A stretch of DNA of 64,000 nt from NCBI RefSeq assembly GCF_003326475.1, contig NZ_JPWA01000019.1:1-64000 (forward strand). The letters are read 5' to 3'. This DNA comes from Thalassospira xianhensis MCCC 1A02616 (GTDB taxonomy: Bacteria; Pseudomonadota; Alphaproteobacteria; Rhodospirillales; Thalassospiraceae). Made by a program: the position numbers and the translations under genes. The notes under the pieces were generated by a model that made no database searches, was not told the origin of the DNA, and worked only from the letters and a program-made list of their open reading frames with translations. Position 1 is the first letter of the stretch; the number at the start of each line of letters is the position of its first letter. Positions 35,101-44,990 of the stretch are shown in pieces.

Positions 35101-37248
35101 GTGACCCACGCCGCCGTTATTCAATCAAGCGCAATCACACTTGATTCGGACAAACGCTTTATAAACCGCGAACTTTCGTGGCTGGCCTTTAACGGTCGCG
35201 TCCTTGAAGAGGCACAGAACAAACGTCACCCGTTGCTGGAACGCGTGCGTTTCCTGTCCATTTCCGCCAGCAACCTTGACGAATTTTACATGGTTCGCGT
35301 TGCCGGTCTGGTCGGGCAGTTACGCGCGGGCATGACCAAGGTCAGCCAGGATGGCATGAGCCCGTCCGAGCAGCTTCGCGCCATTACATACGACGCCAAC
35401 CAGCTGATGCAGGATCAGCAGCGCATCTGGCAGCAGCTTAGCACGGAAATGGAGAAGCACGGTATTTCGGTCATCGGGCCGGAAGATTTGACCCAGACGG
35501 ATCGCAAATGGCTTGATGGCTATTTCATGCGCGAAATCTTCCCGACCCTGACCCCGCTTGCCATTGATCCGTCGCATCCCTTCCCGTTCATTCCGAACCT
35601 TGGCTTTGCGATTGTCATGCAGCTGTTTGACCCGGCGGATGGTCACAATATGCGCGGGCTGATCCCGGTTCCGCCGAAGATCGGCCGTTTCCTGCGCCTG
35701 CCGGGCCGGACGGAACGGTATCTGCCACTCGAACAGGCGATTGTCCTTTATCTGGATAAGCTGTTCCCCGGTTTCGATATGATCGAACACGGCCTGTTCC
35801 GTGTCATCCGTGACTCGGACGTCGAGATTGAAGAAGAAGCCGAAGATCTGGTGCGCGTTTTCAAGACCGCACTGAAGCGCCGTCGCCGCGGCAGCATCAT
35901 CCGGCTTAAAGTCAATGCCAAGATGCCCGAAGATCTTCTGGATTTCGTGGTCGATGAATTGTCCGTCGCCCCGGAAGAGGTCGTCAAGGTTGATGGCCTT
36001 CTGGGTGTTGTTGACGTCAAACAACTGATCGATTCCGATCTGCATCACGACCTTCTGTTCCAGCCATATGGCGCGCGGTATCCCGAACGTGTGCGTGACT
36101 TTGGCGGTGACTGCTTTGCCGCGATCAGCAAAAAGGATCTGGTGGTTCACCACCCGTTCGAGGATTTCGACGTCGTCGTGCAGTTCCTGTTGCAGGCTGC
36201 CCGTGACCCCGAAGTCGTCACCATCAAACAGACCCTTTATCGCACGTCGGAAAACAGCCCGATCGTCAAGGCCCTGATTGCCGCCGCCGAGGCCGGCAAA
36301 TCGGTTACGGCCATGGTCGAGCTTAAGGCGCGCTTTGACGAGGAAGCCAATCTGCGCTGGGCAGCGGATCTTGAGCGTGCCGGTTGTCAGGTGGTTTATG
36401 GCTTCCTTGACTGGAAGACGCATGCCAAGGTGTCGCTGGTGGTTCGGCGCGAAAGCCACGGGCTTCGCACCTATGTCCATTTCGGAACAGGCAACTATCA
36501 CCCGATCACTGCGAAATTCTATACCGATATTTCGTTCTTCTCGTGCGATCCGGCATTGGGGCGTGACGCGGCCAGCATCTTTAATTTCATGACCGGCTAT
36601 GCCACCCCAAGATCGCTTGAGAAAATTGCCATTGCGCCGCATACGTTGCGCCCGACCCTTCTTGCCCATATCGATCACGAGATCGAAAACTGTCAGGCGG
36701 GCAAACCGTCGGGCATCTGGGCAAAGATGAACAGCCTTGTTGACCCGGTGGTGATTGATGCGCTTTATCGCGCCAGCCAGTGCGGGGTTCATATCGAACT
36801 GGTGGTGCGTGGCATTTGCTGTCTGCGGCCGGGTGTGCCGGGCTTATCAGAAAATATTCGCGTTAAATCCATCGTCGGCCGGTTCCTTGAACATTCGCGC
36901 ATTGTTGTCTTTGCAAACGGCGCAAAACTGCCATCGCGCAAGGCCAAGGCGTTTATTTCATCCGCCGACTGGATGCCGCGCAACCTTAACCGTCGTGTCG
37001 AAACGCTGGTTCCGGTGGAAAACCCCACTTGCCAACGCCAGATTGTCGAACAGATCATGATTGCAAATCTGAAAGATACGGCGCAGGCTTGGTACCTGCA
37101 GCCCGACGGGTCTTACGAGCGGTGCGAAGCAGACGAAAACGCCTTTTCTTCTCATCAGTATTTCATGACCAACCCGTCACTTTCAGGCCGCGGCAGCGCG
37201 CTTAGCGAGGAAGATCCGAATGTTCCCGTGCTGCAGCTTGATGATTAA
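35101..37248 (+). CDS. ppk: Polyphosphate kinase 1
   Basis: PPK1 reversibly polymerises the ATP gamma-phosphate into inorganic polyphosphate. I place the start at GTG 35101, seven bases after a perfect AGGAGG, giving 715 residues; the longer reading from 35005 lacks family similarity. The N-terminal domain begins [20 protein letters not shown]. The phospholipase-D-like catalytic domains contain the autophosphorylated His in [18 protein letters not shown] and a second His in [11 protein letters not shown]. The exopolyphosphatase gene follows 33 bp later, so synthesis and degradation of polyphosphate are co-encoded. Confidence 0.96.
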   Translation: MTHAAVIQSSAITLDSDKRFINRELSWLAFNGRVLEEAQNKRHPLLERVRFLSISASNLDEFYMVRVAGLVGQLRAGMTKVSQDGMSPSEQLRAITYDANQLMQDQQRIWQQLSTEMEKHGISVIGPEDLTQTDRKWLDGYFMREIFPTLTPLAIDPSHPFPFIPNLGFAIVMQLFDPADGHNMRGLIPVPPKIGRFLRLPGRTERYLPLEQAIVLYLDKLFPGFDMIEHGLFRVIRDSDVEIEEEAEDLVRVFKTALKRRRRGSIIRLKVNAKMPEDLLDFVVDELSVAPEEVVKVDGLLGVVDVKQLIDSDLHHDLLFQPYGARYPERVRDFGGDCFAAISKKDLVVHHPFEDFDVVVQFLLQAARDPEVVTIKQTLYRTSENSPIVKALIAAAEAGKSVTAMVELKARFDEEANLRWAADLERAGCQVVYGFLDWKTHAKVSLVVRRESHGLRTYVHFGTGNYHPITAKFYTDISFFSCDPALGRDAASIFNFMTGYATPRSLEKIAIAPHTLRPTLLAHIDHEIENCQAGKPSGIWAKMNSLVDPVVIDALYRASQCGVHIELVVRGICCLRPGVPGLSENIRVKSIVGRFLEHSRIVVFANGAKLPSRKAKAFISSADWMPRNLNRRVETLVPVENPTCQRQIVEQIMIANLKDTAQAWYLQPDGSYERCEADENAFSSHQYFMTNPSLSGRGSALSEEDPNVPVLQLDD

Positions 37249-37281
37249 CGAGTGCATACCTAGACAGGTTCAACCAACCGC

Positions 37282-38778
37282 ATGCTGACTGACCAAAGGG
37301 TTTCCAACCGTATTGCCATCATTGATGTTGGCTCGAACTCGGTGCGTCTTGTTGTGTTTGATGGCATGACACGCGCCCCGGCCCCGATTTTCAACGAAAA
37401 GGTCATGTGCGGCCTGGGCCGCGACCCGGAAAATACCGGCCGTCTCAACCCCGAAGGCGTTGAAATGGCCACCGCCGCCCTGCGGCGTTTTGCCCGGCTG
37501 CTGCGTGCGATGAAGGTTACGCGTGTCGATATCCTCGCCACTGCCGCCGTCCGCGCGGCCAGCGACGGGAAGGCATTTTGTGATCGCGTCCATGCTGAAA
37601 CCGGATTGACCGTCAAGGTGATTGACGGGCTTGAAGAAGCGCGTCTTTCGGCCTTTGGCGTTATTTCCGGTGATCGCCGTGCAACCGGGATCATGGGTGA
37701 TATCGGTGGTGGTTCGCTTGAACTCGTCCTGCTTGAGGAAGGCGAGATCAAAAAAAGTGTCAGCGTTCCCCTGGGCGCCATGCGCCTGCATGCGGTGTTT
37801 GGTGCGGATCGGGCGCGGCTTGAGGCAGAAGTCAAAACCCATCTTGATACGGTCGACTGGCTGCATGAAGGTGCGGACAAGCCGCTGATTGCGGTTGGCG
37901 GTTCGTGGCGTTCGATTGCCAAGCTTTATATCGCGCAGGAAAACTATCCGATTTCGGTCGTGCATAATCTGACCATGCCACGTGCCGAAATCGCCGAACT
38001 GACGCATATCATATCCCAGCAAAGCCGTGTGTCGCTTGACAAGGTTGGCGGTGTTTCCAAACGCCGCATAGACAGCCTGCCGCATGCGGGCCTTGTCATG
38101 AACATGCTGCTTGAACGCATGCAGGCCAAGGAAGTCGTGTTTTCCAGTCACGGGCTGCGCGAAGGCTGGATGTATGAAGCCCTGCCCGAAGAATTGCGCG
38201 AACGCGACCCGCTGCTTGATGCCTGTCTCAGCTTTGCCGAAGACGGCGAACGTTTCCATCAGCACGGCGAGGAACTTTATCGTTGGTCAGCACCGATCTT
38301 CCGCGAACAGCCGGGAAATCTTGGCCGGTTGCGCCTTGCCGCCTGTATTATCGGCGATGTCGGCTGGAACGAACATCCCGATTACCGCGCGATCCAGAGC
38401 TATAACCGTATCCTGCATCACCCCTATCTTGATCTGAACCATCATGACCGGGTGTTCCTCGCCTATACCATCGGCTCGCGCTATACCGGCAATTTCAAGG
38501 GTGACGAATCCAGTGACCGGCTGCTTGACGATGACACGCGCAGCATCGGTCGCCTTTACGGTCACGCCATCCGCCTTGGCCATACCCTTTCGGGCGGGGT
38601 CGAAGGCATCCTGCCGGGTACGGCCCTTGTGCTTGAGGACAAGGTCCTCATTCTTCAACTGCACAAGGATTTCGCGGCCCTGAATGGTGAAGTCGTCGAA
38701 CAGCGTTTATCAAAACTTGCCAAACTGATGGATTGTGAAAGCCAAGTCGTCATCGTCGATCAGCTTCCCCAGCCCTGA
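37282..38778 (+). CDS. ppx: Exopolyphosphatase / Ppx-GppA phosphatase
   Basis: The 498-residue protein belongs to the Ppx/GppA family of the ASKHA fold: RIAIIDVGSNSVRLVVFDGM (phosphate 1 motif), TAAVRAASDG, VIDGLEEARLSAFGVISGDR and GIMGDIGGGSLELVLL (phosphate 2 motif). It releases terminal phosphate from polyphosphate and may also hydrolyse pppGpp. The C-terminal half is a helical domain with HD-like features. It is downstream of ppk in what is probably one transcript. Confidence 0.94.
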   Translation: MLTDQRVSNRIAIIDVGSNSVRLVVFDGMTRAPAPIFNEKVMCGLGRDPENTGRLNPEGVEMATAALRRFARLLRAMKVTRVDILATAAVRAASDGKAFCDRVHAETGLTVKVIDGLEEARLSAFGVISGDRRATGIMGDIGGGSLELVLLEEGEIKKSVSVPLGAMRLHAVFGADRARLEAEVKTHLDTVDWLHEGADKPLIAVGGSWRSIAKLYIAQENYPISVVHNLTMPRAEIAELTHIISQQSRVSLDKVGGVSKRRIDSLPHAGLVMNMLLERMQAKEVVFSSHGLREGWMYEALPEELRERDPLLDACLSFAEDGERFHQHGEELYRWSAPIFREQPGNLGRLRLAACIIGDVGWNEHPDYRAIQSYNRILHHPYLDLNHHDRVFLAYTIGSRYTGNFKGDESSDRLLDDDTRSIGRLYGHAIRLGHTLSGGVEGILPGTALVLEDKVLILQLHKDFAALNGEVVEQRLSKLAKLMDCESQVVIVDQLPQP

Positions 38779-38973
38779 TCCAGTTTGTGTTCCGTCCTTT
38801 GACTGTTTTCCGGTTTATTTGTTTTTGAACCGGGAAAGACGGAATGCTATGGTGGCCCTGCTTCCCGAAGCACCCCGTCCGCGGAAAGGGCTGCGCCTGG
38901 TCTTAGATGACATATGAACCACACGGTTTCCTTGCCTGTCTGGCGGACACAGGCTTATGCACAGGGGAATCGT

Positions 38974-40218
38974 ATGTCTGCTTCACGCACATCGAAATCC
39001 AAAATCTTTGACGGTCGCCTTAACCTTGAGCAGCAGCGCAAACGCGCCAAGGAACTGCTGAAATCCGCCCGCAATAGGCAAGCCGATGCCCAAACCCGCA
39101 TTGCGGCCCACCTGCCCGGTAAAAGCATTGATGACCTGCAACTGGCAGATAGCCAGCTTGTTATCGCGCGCGAAAACGGCTTTGCCAGTTGGCCCAAACT
39201 GAAATCCCATATCGACCGGATTACCGAACATCAGCGCCAGATCACATCGGGGCATCTGCCAAAGCTCGACACCCCGGAAACCCTTCATCTGCGCTGTGGG
39301 TCGGACATCAGGCATGGCCTTGAACTGGCCGGTTTTGCCGGTGCCTTCATGGAATTTTCCGATCCGTTCTGTCAGGGACCGGTGCCCGATGTGCCCCTGC
39401 CCGACTTCATCGAAACGCGGGCGCGTTTTATCGCATCGTCCTATCGCATCGATTTTCCCGATGCGCTTTCGCGCCTGCAACGCGAATATGCCGGGCTGGC
39501 GACATTGGGCGATTATGATCATGTCGTGCTGTGGTTTGAACATGACAGCTACGATCAGCTTATACTGGCCTTCCTGCTTGATTTCATCGCCACACTCCGC
39601 CCGCAAACTAGGCTTGACCTGATTTGCGTTGATCGGGTGCCGGGGGTTGAGCGTTTCATCGGCCTTGGCCAACTGTCGCCCGAACTGCTGATCTGGTGCT
39701 GGGACAATGCCCGTGCGCCGGTTTCGGATGCCATGCTGGCCTTTGGTCAAAAAGTCTGGCCCGCGATCCGTGCCTCAAGCCCCGATGCGCTGCGCGCCGT
39801 CATTGATCACGGCCAATCGCCAATCCCCTGCATGATCGCAGCCCTTGATCGCCATCTGCGCGAACTGCCTGATCCCGAAAACGGTCTTGGCCTGACGCAA
39901 CAGCTAACCCTGCAAATCATCCGGGATCATGGCCCGATCACGGCGGGTAAGGTCTTTGGCCATCTTATGCGAAGTTATGACCCGCTGCCGTTTCTGGGCG
40001 ATCTGATGTTCTGGGACGTACTTGTCGATATGGGCCGGACCGGATCGCCGCTTTTCACCTTCCCCGATGATTCGGCCCAAACCCCTTGGCCGGACCGCAC
40101 CCTGTCGCTGACCGGGACCGGAAACGCGGTTCTTTCCGGCACCCGGAATTTCATGGAACTTTACACCGGCGAACGATGGGTTGGCGGTATCCGGATTACG
40201 GGAGCCGCGGCCGGTTAA
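38974..40218 (+). CDS. DUF1835-domain protein with N-terminal ankyrin-associated-type module
   Basis: The 414-residue protein starts best at ATG 38974, after AGGGGAA. Residues about 103-235 form a DUF1835 domain (TLHLRCGSDIRHGLELAGFA, DYDHVVLWFEHDSYDQL), and the rest resembles the C-terminal region seen with DUF1835. Residues about 15-82 look like a different module, RLNLEQQRKRAKELLKSARN ... LADSQLVIARENGFASWPKL, a motif I know from the N-terminus of ankyrin-repeat and related bacterial proteins. The combination is uncommon to my knowledge. Function of DUF1835 is unknown. The stop overlaps the convergent LysR gene by four bases. Confidence 0.75.
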   Translation: MSASRTSKSKIFDGRLNLEQQRKRAKELLKSARNRQADAQTRIAAHLPGKSIDDLQLADSQLVIARENGFASWPKLKSHIDRITEHQRQITSGHLPKLDTPETLHLRCGSDIRHGLELAGFAGAFMEFSDPFCQGPVPDVPLPDFIETRARFIASSYRIDFPDALSRLQREYAGLATLGDYDHVVLWFEHDSYDQLILAFLLDFIATLRPQTRLDLICVDRVPGVERFIGLGQLSPELLIWCWDNARAPVSDAMLAFGQKVWPAIRASSPDALRAVIDHGQSPIPCMIAALDRHLRELPDPENGLGLTQQLTLQIIRDHGPITAGKVFGHLMRSYDPLPFLGDLMFWDVLVDMGRTGSPLFTFPDDSAQTPWPDRTLSLTGTGNAVLSGTRNFMELYTGERWVGGIRITGAAAG

Positions 40219-41129
40219 ACCAGCTTTCGCGTCACCTTGAATATCTCGCCCCGCAGCCATTTGTGCGGGGCACTGGCGGCGTTGCGCACATGCCAGGACT
40301 GGGCGAAGCTGTATTCGGGGAAATCAAGCGGGAAGGTGCATTTGGCAAAGCCCGTCATCACGTCACGTTCAAGCCGCGAGGGCAGCGATGCGATCACGTC
40401 CGTCCCGCGGATCAGGCTGGCGATGCTGGCAAAGGTCGATGCCTGCAAAACCGTGCGGCGTTTGCGCCCGATGGCATCAAGCATCTCGTCCACCGCCGAA
40501 TGCTCGTTATTGCCGATGATCACGCGCGCATGGGGCACGGCGCAATATTGATCGAGCGTATCGGGTGGCACATCATGGCAATCCGCATCGTAAAAGCACG
40601 CCATATGTTCGCGAAACAGGGTCTGTTGCGCGATATCGCCGACATTTTCAGTCATATGCAAGCCAATCGCCAGATCAAGCTGACCGCTACGCAGCCGGTC
40701 GATCACGTTGGTATCGCCATGGATCGGCAATACCCGAAGCCGGATATCAGCGGCATATCCCCGGATGATGCGAAACAGTTCGGGCATGATCACCGCCACC
40801 TCGTAATCGTTGGTACCGATCACAAAGCGGGCTGATTGCGCCGGATCGTTCGGATCAAAGGCATCAACACGCTTAAGATTGCGCAAATCCTGCAACAGGA
40901 TGCGCACCCTCCCGGCCATTTCATCGGCATGGGCGGTTGGCGTAATCCCCCGCCCGGAGCGGACAAAAAGCGGATCGCCGACAATCTGGCGTAACCGGTC
41001 CAGCCCATGACTGACCGTCGGTTGCCCGACACCAAGGCGATTGGCAGCGGCTGTTACCGATCCTTCGTCATAGATCGTCAGGAAAAGCCGCAGCAAACGA
41101 TAATCAAGGTCCAATTCATCGATATTCAT
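40215..41129 (-). CDS. LysR-family transcriptional regulator (NodD/LinR-like)
   Basis: A 304-residue LysR regulator: LDYRLLRLFLTIYDEGSVTA followed by AANRLGVGQPTVSHGLDRLR, and an effector domain from about residue 90. It is divergent from an NmrA-type oxidoreductase and an NTF2-like protein and probably regulates them. A perfect 16-bp palindrome (41124-41139) covers its start codon, and a TGATC-N5-GATCA site lies at 41149-41163. The closest feel is to the LysR branch controlling quinone or aromatic responses, but the effector is not deducible. Confidence 0.9.
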   Translation of the reverse strand: MNIDELDLDYRLLRLFLTIYDEGSVTAAANRLGVGQPTVSHGLDRLRQIVGDPLFVRSGRGITPTAHADEMAGRVRILLQDLRNLKRVDAFDPNDPAQSARFVIGTNDYEVAVIMPELFRIIRGYAADIRLRVLPIHGDTNVIDRLRSGQLDLAIGLHMTENVGDIAQQTLFREHMACFYDADCHDVPPDTLDQYCAVPHARVIIGNNEHSAVDEMLDAIGRKRRTVLQASTFASIASLIRGTDVIASLPSRLERDVMTGFAKCTFPLDFPEYSFAQSWHVRNAASAPHKWLRGEIFKVTRKLV

Positions 41130-41163
41130 GCATGAATACTATCACCTTGATCGAATTGATCAT
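41124..41163. promoter_or_regulatory. Palindromic sites in divergent LysR/oxidoreductase promoter
   Basis: TATTCATGCATGAATA (41124-41139) is a perfect 16-bp palindrome spanning the LysR start codon. TGATC-GAATT-GATCA (41149-41163) is an inverted repeat of LysR-box size. Together they could provide autoregulation and activation of the divergent gene. Confidence 0.5.
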
Positions 41164-41234
41164 ATGGGAAATCCGGTGCAGTTTCATTCCATTGACGGGC
41201 CAACGCCCACCCCCGATTACCGGAGAATGAAACC

Positions 41235-42095
41235 ATGAAAATCCTCGTTACCGGCGCCACCGGCCAGCTCGGCAACCTTGTTATCAAACATCTGCTGACC
41301 CGCGTTTCCGCCGATCAGATCGCGGCAAGCGTACGTGATGTTGCCAAGGCGCGGGAAATTGCCGCCAAGGGCATTGATGTCCGCCATGGCGATTTTGATG
41401 ATCTCGCCCTGATGACCAATGCCTTCAAGGGCATTGATATCGCGCTGATCATTTCGGGTGAAACCGATGTTGAAACCCGCATCAAACAGCACCGTACCGC
41501 AGTTGACGCCGCCAAGGCCGCCGGTGTCAGACATCTGGTCTATACCAGCTTTATCGATGCGCGCCCCGAAAGCCCGTTTACCTATGCCGCCATTCACGCG
41601 GACACGGAAAACCATATCAAGGCAAGCGGCCTTTCCTTTACGCTGCTGCGCAACAGCTTCTATACCGATCTTCTGATGGCGGGCGTTCCGCATGCGATTG
41701 AAACCGGTGATTTTGGTGCCCCTGCTGGCAATGGCAAGGTCAGCTACATTCCGCGTAACGACCTTGCCGAAGCCGCCGCCGTCGTCCTGGCCAATCCGGC
41801 TGATCACGTCAATCAGACCTACGAGCTTTCCGGCACGCCCATCGGCTTTGCCGATATCGCGGCCATCATCGCCGACGCAACCGGCAAGGACATCCGTTAT
41901 GTCGATCTGCCGCCCGAAGTCCATACCGGCATTCTGGCAAGCTTTGGCCTGCCCGACCATCTGGTCGAAGCTTTAAGCGGCATGTATGTCGGGACGCGCA
42001 ATGGCGATTATGAACAAACCAGCGACGATTTCGCCAAGGTTGTTGGCCGCGCACCGCAAACCACCAAAGACTTCCTGACAGGAGCCCTGAAATGA
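41235..42095 (+). CDS. NmrA/QOR2-like NAD(P)-binding oxidoreductase
   Basis: A 286-residue atypical SDR beginning MKILVTGATGQLGNLVIKHL, with the NmrA/HSCARG-type G-x-x-G-x-x-G motif. It continues ASVRDVAKAREIAAKGIDVR then HGDFDD and ends without the classical Y-x3-K motif in the usual place. It most resembles E. coli QorB (QOR2), an NADPH:quinone reductase, and related redox sensors. The start follows CCGGAGAATGAAACC. Its stop overlaps the next gene's ATG by four bases, indicating coupling. Confidence 0.88.
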   Translation: MKILVTGATGQLGNLVIKHLLTRVSADQIAASVRDVAKAREIAAKGIDVRHGDFDDLALMTNAFKGIDIALIISGETDVETRIKQHRTAVDAAKAAGVRHLVYTSFIDARPESPFTYAAIHADTENHIKASGLSFTLLRNSFYTDLLMAGVPHAIETGDFGAPAGNGKVSYIPRNDLAEAAAVVLANPADHVNQTYELSGTPIGFADIAAIIADATGKDIRYVDLPPEVHTGILASFGLPDHLVEALSGMYVGTRNGDYEQTSDDFAKVVGRAPQTTKDFLTGALK

Positions 42096-42553
42096 TCCGC
42101 GCCAAAGTCATGCTTTTCAGCACCTTGGTCGCCAGCCTGATCGCAATCGGCTCCGCCCTGCCCGCCCATGCGGGCGAGGTCGAGGACCGCAATACCGCTA
42201 ATGTCGTCGCGTTTTATGACATGGTTTTCAATCAGCGCGATGTTAACGGTGCGATCACAAAATATATCGGTGATGAATATATCCAGCATAACCCGTTCGT
42301 CGCCGACGGCATCGACGGCTTTCGCGCAGGCATCACCGGCTGGCTGAATTCTGATCCCAAAATCCATGCCGAAATCGTCCGTACTGTTGCCGAGGGCAAT
42401 CTGGTTGTCACCCATGTCAGATCCACCTCGGCAGAAGGCGAAAGTGCGGTGATGGATATCTTCCGCCTTGATGATGCCGGCAAGATCATCGAACATTGGG
42501 ACGTATCCCAGCCGGTCCCGGCCGAACAGGCGCATGACAACACCATGTTCTAA
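42092..42553 (+). CDS. Secreted NTF2/SnoaL-like protein
   Basis: The 153-residue product has a Sec signal peptide (MIRAKVMLFSTLVASLIAIG ... ALPAHA) and a SnoaL-like NTF2-fold domain: NTANVVAFYDMVFNQRDVNG, YIGDEYIQHNPFVADGIDGF and DIFRLDDAGKIIEHWDVSQP. Similar predicted ester-cyclase-like proteins are common next to SDR/NmrA enzymes, but no activity is proven. Translational overlap with the upstream oxidoreductase implies joint regulation, although this one is periplasmic and the partner cytoplasmic. Confidence 0.85.
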   Translation: MIRAKVMLFSTLVASLIAIGSALPAHAGEVEDRNTANVVAFYDMVFNQRDVNGAITKYIGDEYIQHNPFVADGIDGFRAGITGWLNSDPKIHAEIVRTVAEGNLVVTHVRSTSAEGESAVMDIFRLDDAGKIIEHWDVSQPVPAEQAHDNTMF

Positions 42554-42583
42554 AGCCGGACTTCCTGCCTTGTTGCAAAAACG

Positions 42584-42612
42584 AAAAACGGGCCAAAGCT
42601 GGCCCGTTTTTT
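42584..42612. terminator. Bidirectional terminator
   Basis: The stem ACGGGCC / GGCCCGT with loop AAAGCT is flanked by A5 and T6 runs. It lies between the convergent NTF2-like gene and rnd. Confidence 0.85.
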
Positions 42613-42639
42613 CATGTTTTCAATCGGGTTGAGGGGAAA

Positions 42640-43809
42640 TCAGTCCCGCCCGTCAAGCTCGACAAAGGCGACTTCGCCGTTCTTGAGCTTGAGCCCGATC
42701 TGTCCGTGTTTGAGTTGCAGGGCATATTGCCCGAACAATTCACGCCGCCAGCCATGCATCGCCGGAACGTCGGCATTGTCATCGGCTGCGATATTCTGCA
42801 AATCGTCGCTGGATGCCACAAGGCGCTGGGCAACACCCTTTTCCTCGGAACACAGTTTCAGCAGCACCTTGAGCAGTTCCACCGTCGGGCCGATGCCCGA
42901 TGGAAGGTCCGGGCGGAGTTTTGGCTGCGGCCAGTCTTCCTGCGGGCTATCAAGGGCGGCCTGGATGGCTTCGATGATCGCCTGGCCGGGTTTGCTGCTG
43001 CCGAAATTGCGACCGACACCGCGGGTCTTGTCGAGATCCTTGTCGGTCAATGGCTGCCGGGCGGCGATATCAAGCAGCGTATCATCGCGCAGAACGCGGT
43101 TTCGCGGCAGGTTCTTGCGCTGTGCCTCGGTCTCGCGCCATTCGCCAAGCGCGCGCGCCACCGCGAGGAATTTCGGGCTGTTGGACCGGGTTTTAAGCCG
43201 AAGCCAAGCTTCTTTGGGGTCAATCGAATAGATCGACGGATCGGTCAGGCGTTCCATTTCCTCGGCCAGCCAATAGGCACGGCCATTGGCTTCGAGCCGT
43301 TCGTGGAACGCCTCGTAGATCACGCGCAGATGCGTCACATCCGACAGCGCATAGCTTAGCTGCTTGGTCGAAAGCGGACGGTGCGACCAGTCGGTAAAGC
43401 GCATCGATTTATCGATATTCTTGCGCACCACCTTGTTGACCAGCGTCTCGTAGCCGACCTGATCGCCATAGCCAAGCACCATCGCCGCCACCTGGGTATC
43501 AAATACCGGGTGCGGGACCTTGCCGCTGAGATGAACGAAAATCTCGATATCCTGACGGGCGGCGTGAAACACCTTGACCACGCTTTCGTCCTGCATCAGG
43601 TCGAACAGCGGGGCAAGGTCAATGCCCTCGGCCAGCGGATCAACCGCCGCACCATTATCCGACGGTTCGGGACTTGCCAGCTGCACGAGGCAAAGCTGCG
43701 GCCAATAGGTCGAATCGCGCATAAACTCGGTATCGACAGTGACATATTCGAACTGCCGGAGCTTTTCGCACAACGCGCGCAGTTCTTCTGTATTTGTAAT
43801 TGGTTCCAT
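42640..43809 (-). CDS. rnd: Ribonuclease D
   Basis: A 389-residue 3'-5' exoribonuclease of the DEDD family that matures tRNA and other RNAs. Exo motifs are visible: VTVDTEFMRD (ExoI), VKVFHAARQDIEIF (ExoII) and STKQLSYALSDVTHLRVIYE (ExoIII, with the catalytic Tyr). An HRDC domain follows around residues 205-290 (LPRNRVLRDDTLLDIAARQP). Length is typical. It is transcribed separately from the rim cluster upstream. Confidence 0.95.
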   Translation of the reverse strand: MEPITNTEELRALCEKLRQFEYVTVDTEFMRDSTYWPQLCLVQLASPEPSDNGAAVDPLAEGIDLAPLFDLMQDESVVKVFHAARQDIEIFVHLSGKVPHPVFDTQVAAMVLGYGDQVGYETLVNKVVRKNIDKSMRFTDWSHRPLSTKQLSYALSDVTHLRVIYEAFHERLEANGRAYWLAEEMERLTDPSIYSIDPKEAWLRLKTRSNSPKFLAVARALGEWRETEAQRKNLPRNRVLRDDTLLDIAARQPLTDKDLDKTRGVGRNFGSSKPGQAIIEAIQAALDSPQEDWPQPKLRPDLPSGIGPTVELLKVLLKLCSEEKGVAQRLVASSDDLQNIAADDNADVPAMHGWRRELFGQYALQLKHGQIGLKLKNGEVAFVELDGRD

Positions 43810-43898
43810 AAACCTTGCTATAACATTGCCGGGCGCGATCCGCCAGTAGCTTCAATATGGCAGCTATCATGCGTAAAAAGCACGGAAAACCCGCCGCC

Positions 43899-44987
43899 TT
43901 AGATGATTTCGTCCTCGTCAAGCAACGGATCGGATTGCAGATGGGTTTCGATGGCGTCCATGCGTTCCTGCAATTCGGATGACCGCTTGATCGCGGCCAC
44001 ATGGAAAAGCGCATCGCCCTGATTGACGATCGGCAGATTGGTCCGCCCGATGATCAGTCCGGCATGTTTCGCCACAACCTCGGCATCGCGAAGACCGAAC
44101 GGGTCGGAAACGGCAGCCACCACATCGCCCTCGTTAACAAACTCGCCGGCGATCTTGAAGGTTCGCAAAATCCCGCCAACCGGTGCGCGCAGCCAGTGAC
44201 TGCTGGATGATTTGAAGGGAGGGACTTTCGGGTCGCGGATCGAGCGGCCCGATGTCATGCCAAGCTTGCGCATCACGCGCAAGACACCCGAAACACCGGC
44301 CCGGATCGACATTTCATCAAAGCGGAGCCCCTCGCCCGCCTCATAGAGCAGGATCGGGACTTCGGCCTCTTTGCCAGCCTGGCGCAGTGACCCTTCACGC
44401 AGCGGACTGGTCAGGATGATTGGCGCACCAAAAGCCTCGGCATATTCCATGATGTCATGATCATCGTCATTGACCCTGATCTGGGGCAGGTTGACGCGGT
44501 TCACGGCTGCCGAATGAAGATCGATGCCGAAATCGGATTTCTCGACAATCTCGGTCAGGAAAAGATGGGCAAGCTGCGCGGCAAGGGACCCCGCCGAATG
44601 ACCGGGGAAGCACCGGTTAAGGTCGCGGCGGTCAGGCAGATAGCGTGTATGGTTCAGAAAGCCGAACGCATTGACCACCGGAACCGCCAGCAACGTGCCA
44701 TGCATCCCACGAAGGGCGGGCGATTTAAGAACGCGGCGGATGACCTCCACCCCGACGATTTCATCGCCATGCACGGCACCACTGACGAACAGGACCGGGC
44801 CGGGCCGTTTGCCATGCACCACATTGACCGTCAGATTGACCGGCGTGTGATTGGATAAAAGCGAGATCGGAATATCAACGATCTGGCGCGTCCCGGCGGG
44901 GACTGTCTTTCCGCCAATCTCGAAGTCCGGGGTCCTGGCTACCTTTGCCGATTTGGCTTTGGATACTTTTTTCCCGATCTCGTTCAC
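43899..44987 (-). CDS. AstE/AspA-family metallocarboxypeptidase-like protein
   Basis: A 362-residue protein of the succinylglutamate desuccinylase/aspartoacylase family (M14-like zinc fold). Zinc ligands appear in FVSGAVHGDEIVGVEVIRR (His, Glu) and FGIDLHSAAVNRVN (His). The C-terminal third is a biotinyl-like beta domain common to this subfamily. Three bases separate its start from the rimK stop. Because RimK adds glutamates to protein C-termini, a zinc carboxypeptidase co-translated with it is a plausible eraser of those tails; this is inference, and a role on small N-acyl amino acids cannot be excluded. Confidence 0.85.
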   Translation of the reverse strand: MNEIGKKVSKAKSAKVARTPDFEIGGKTVPAGTRQIVDIPISLLSNHTPVNLTVNVVHGKRPGPVLFVSGAVHGDEIVGVEVIRRVLKSPALRGMHGTLLAVPVVNAFGFLNHTRYLPDRRDLNRCFPGHSAGSLAAQLAHLFLTEIVEKSDFGIDLHSAAVNRVNLPQIRVNDDDHDIMEYAEAFGAPIILTSPLREGSLRQAGKEAEVPILLYEAGEGLRFDEMSIRAGVSGVLRVMRKLGMTSGRSIRDPKVPPFKSSSSHWLRAPVGGILRTFKIAGEFVNEGDVVAAVSDPFGLRDAEVVAKHAGLIIGRTNLPIVNQGDALFHVAAIKRSSELQERMDAIETHLQSDPLLDEDEII

Positions 44988-44990
44988 AGT

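Noticed and set aside
35320..36792. 490-residue minus-strand frame opposite ppk
   Set aside because: Antisense shadow of the polyphosphate kinase gene with no family match.
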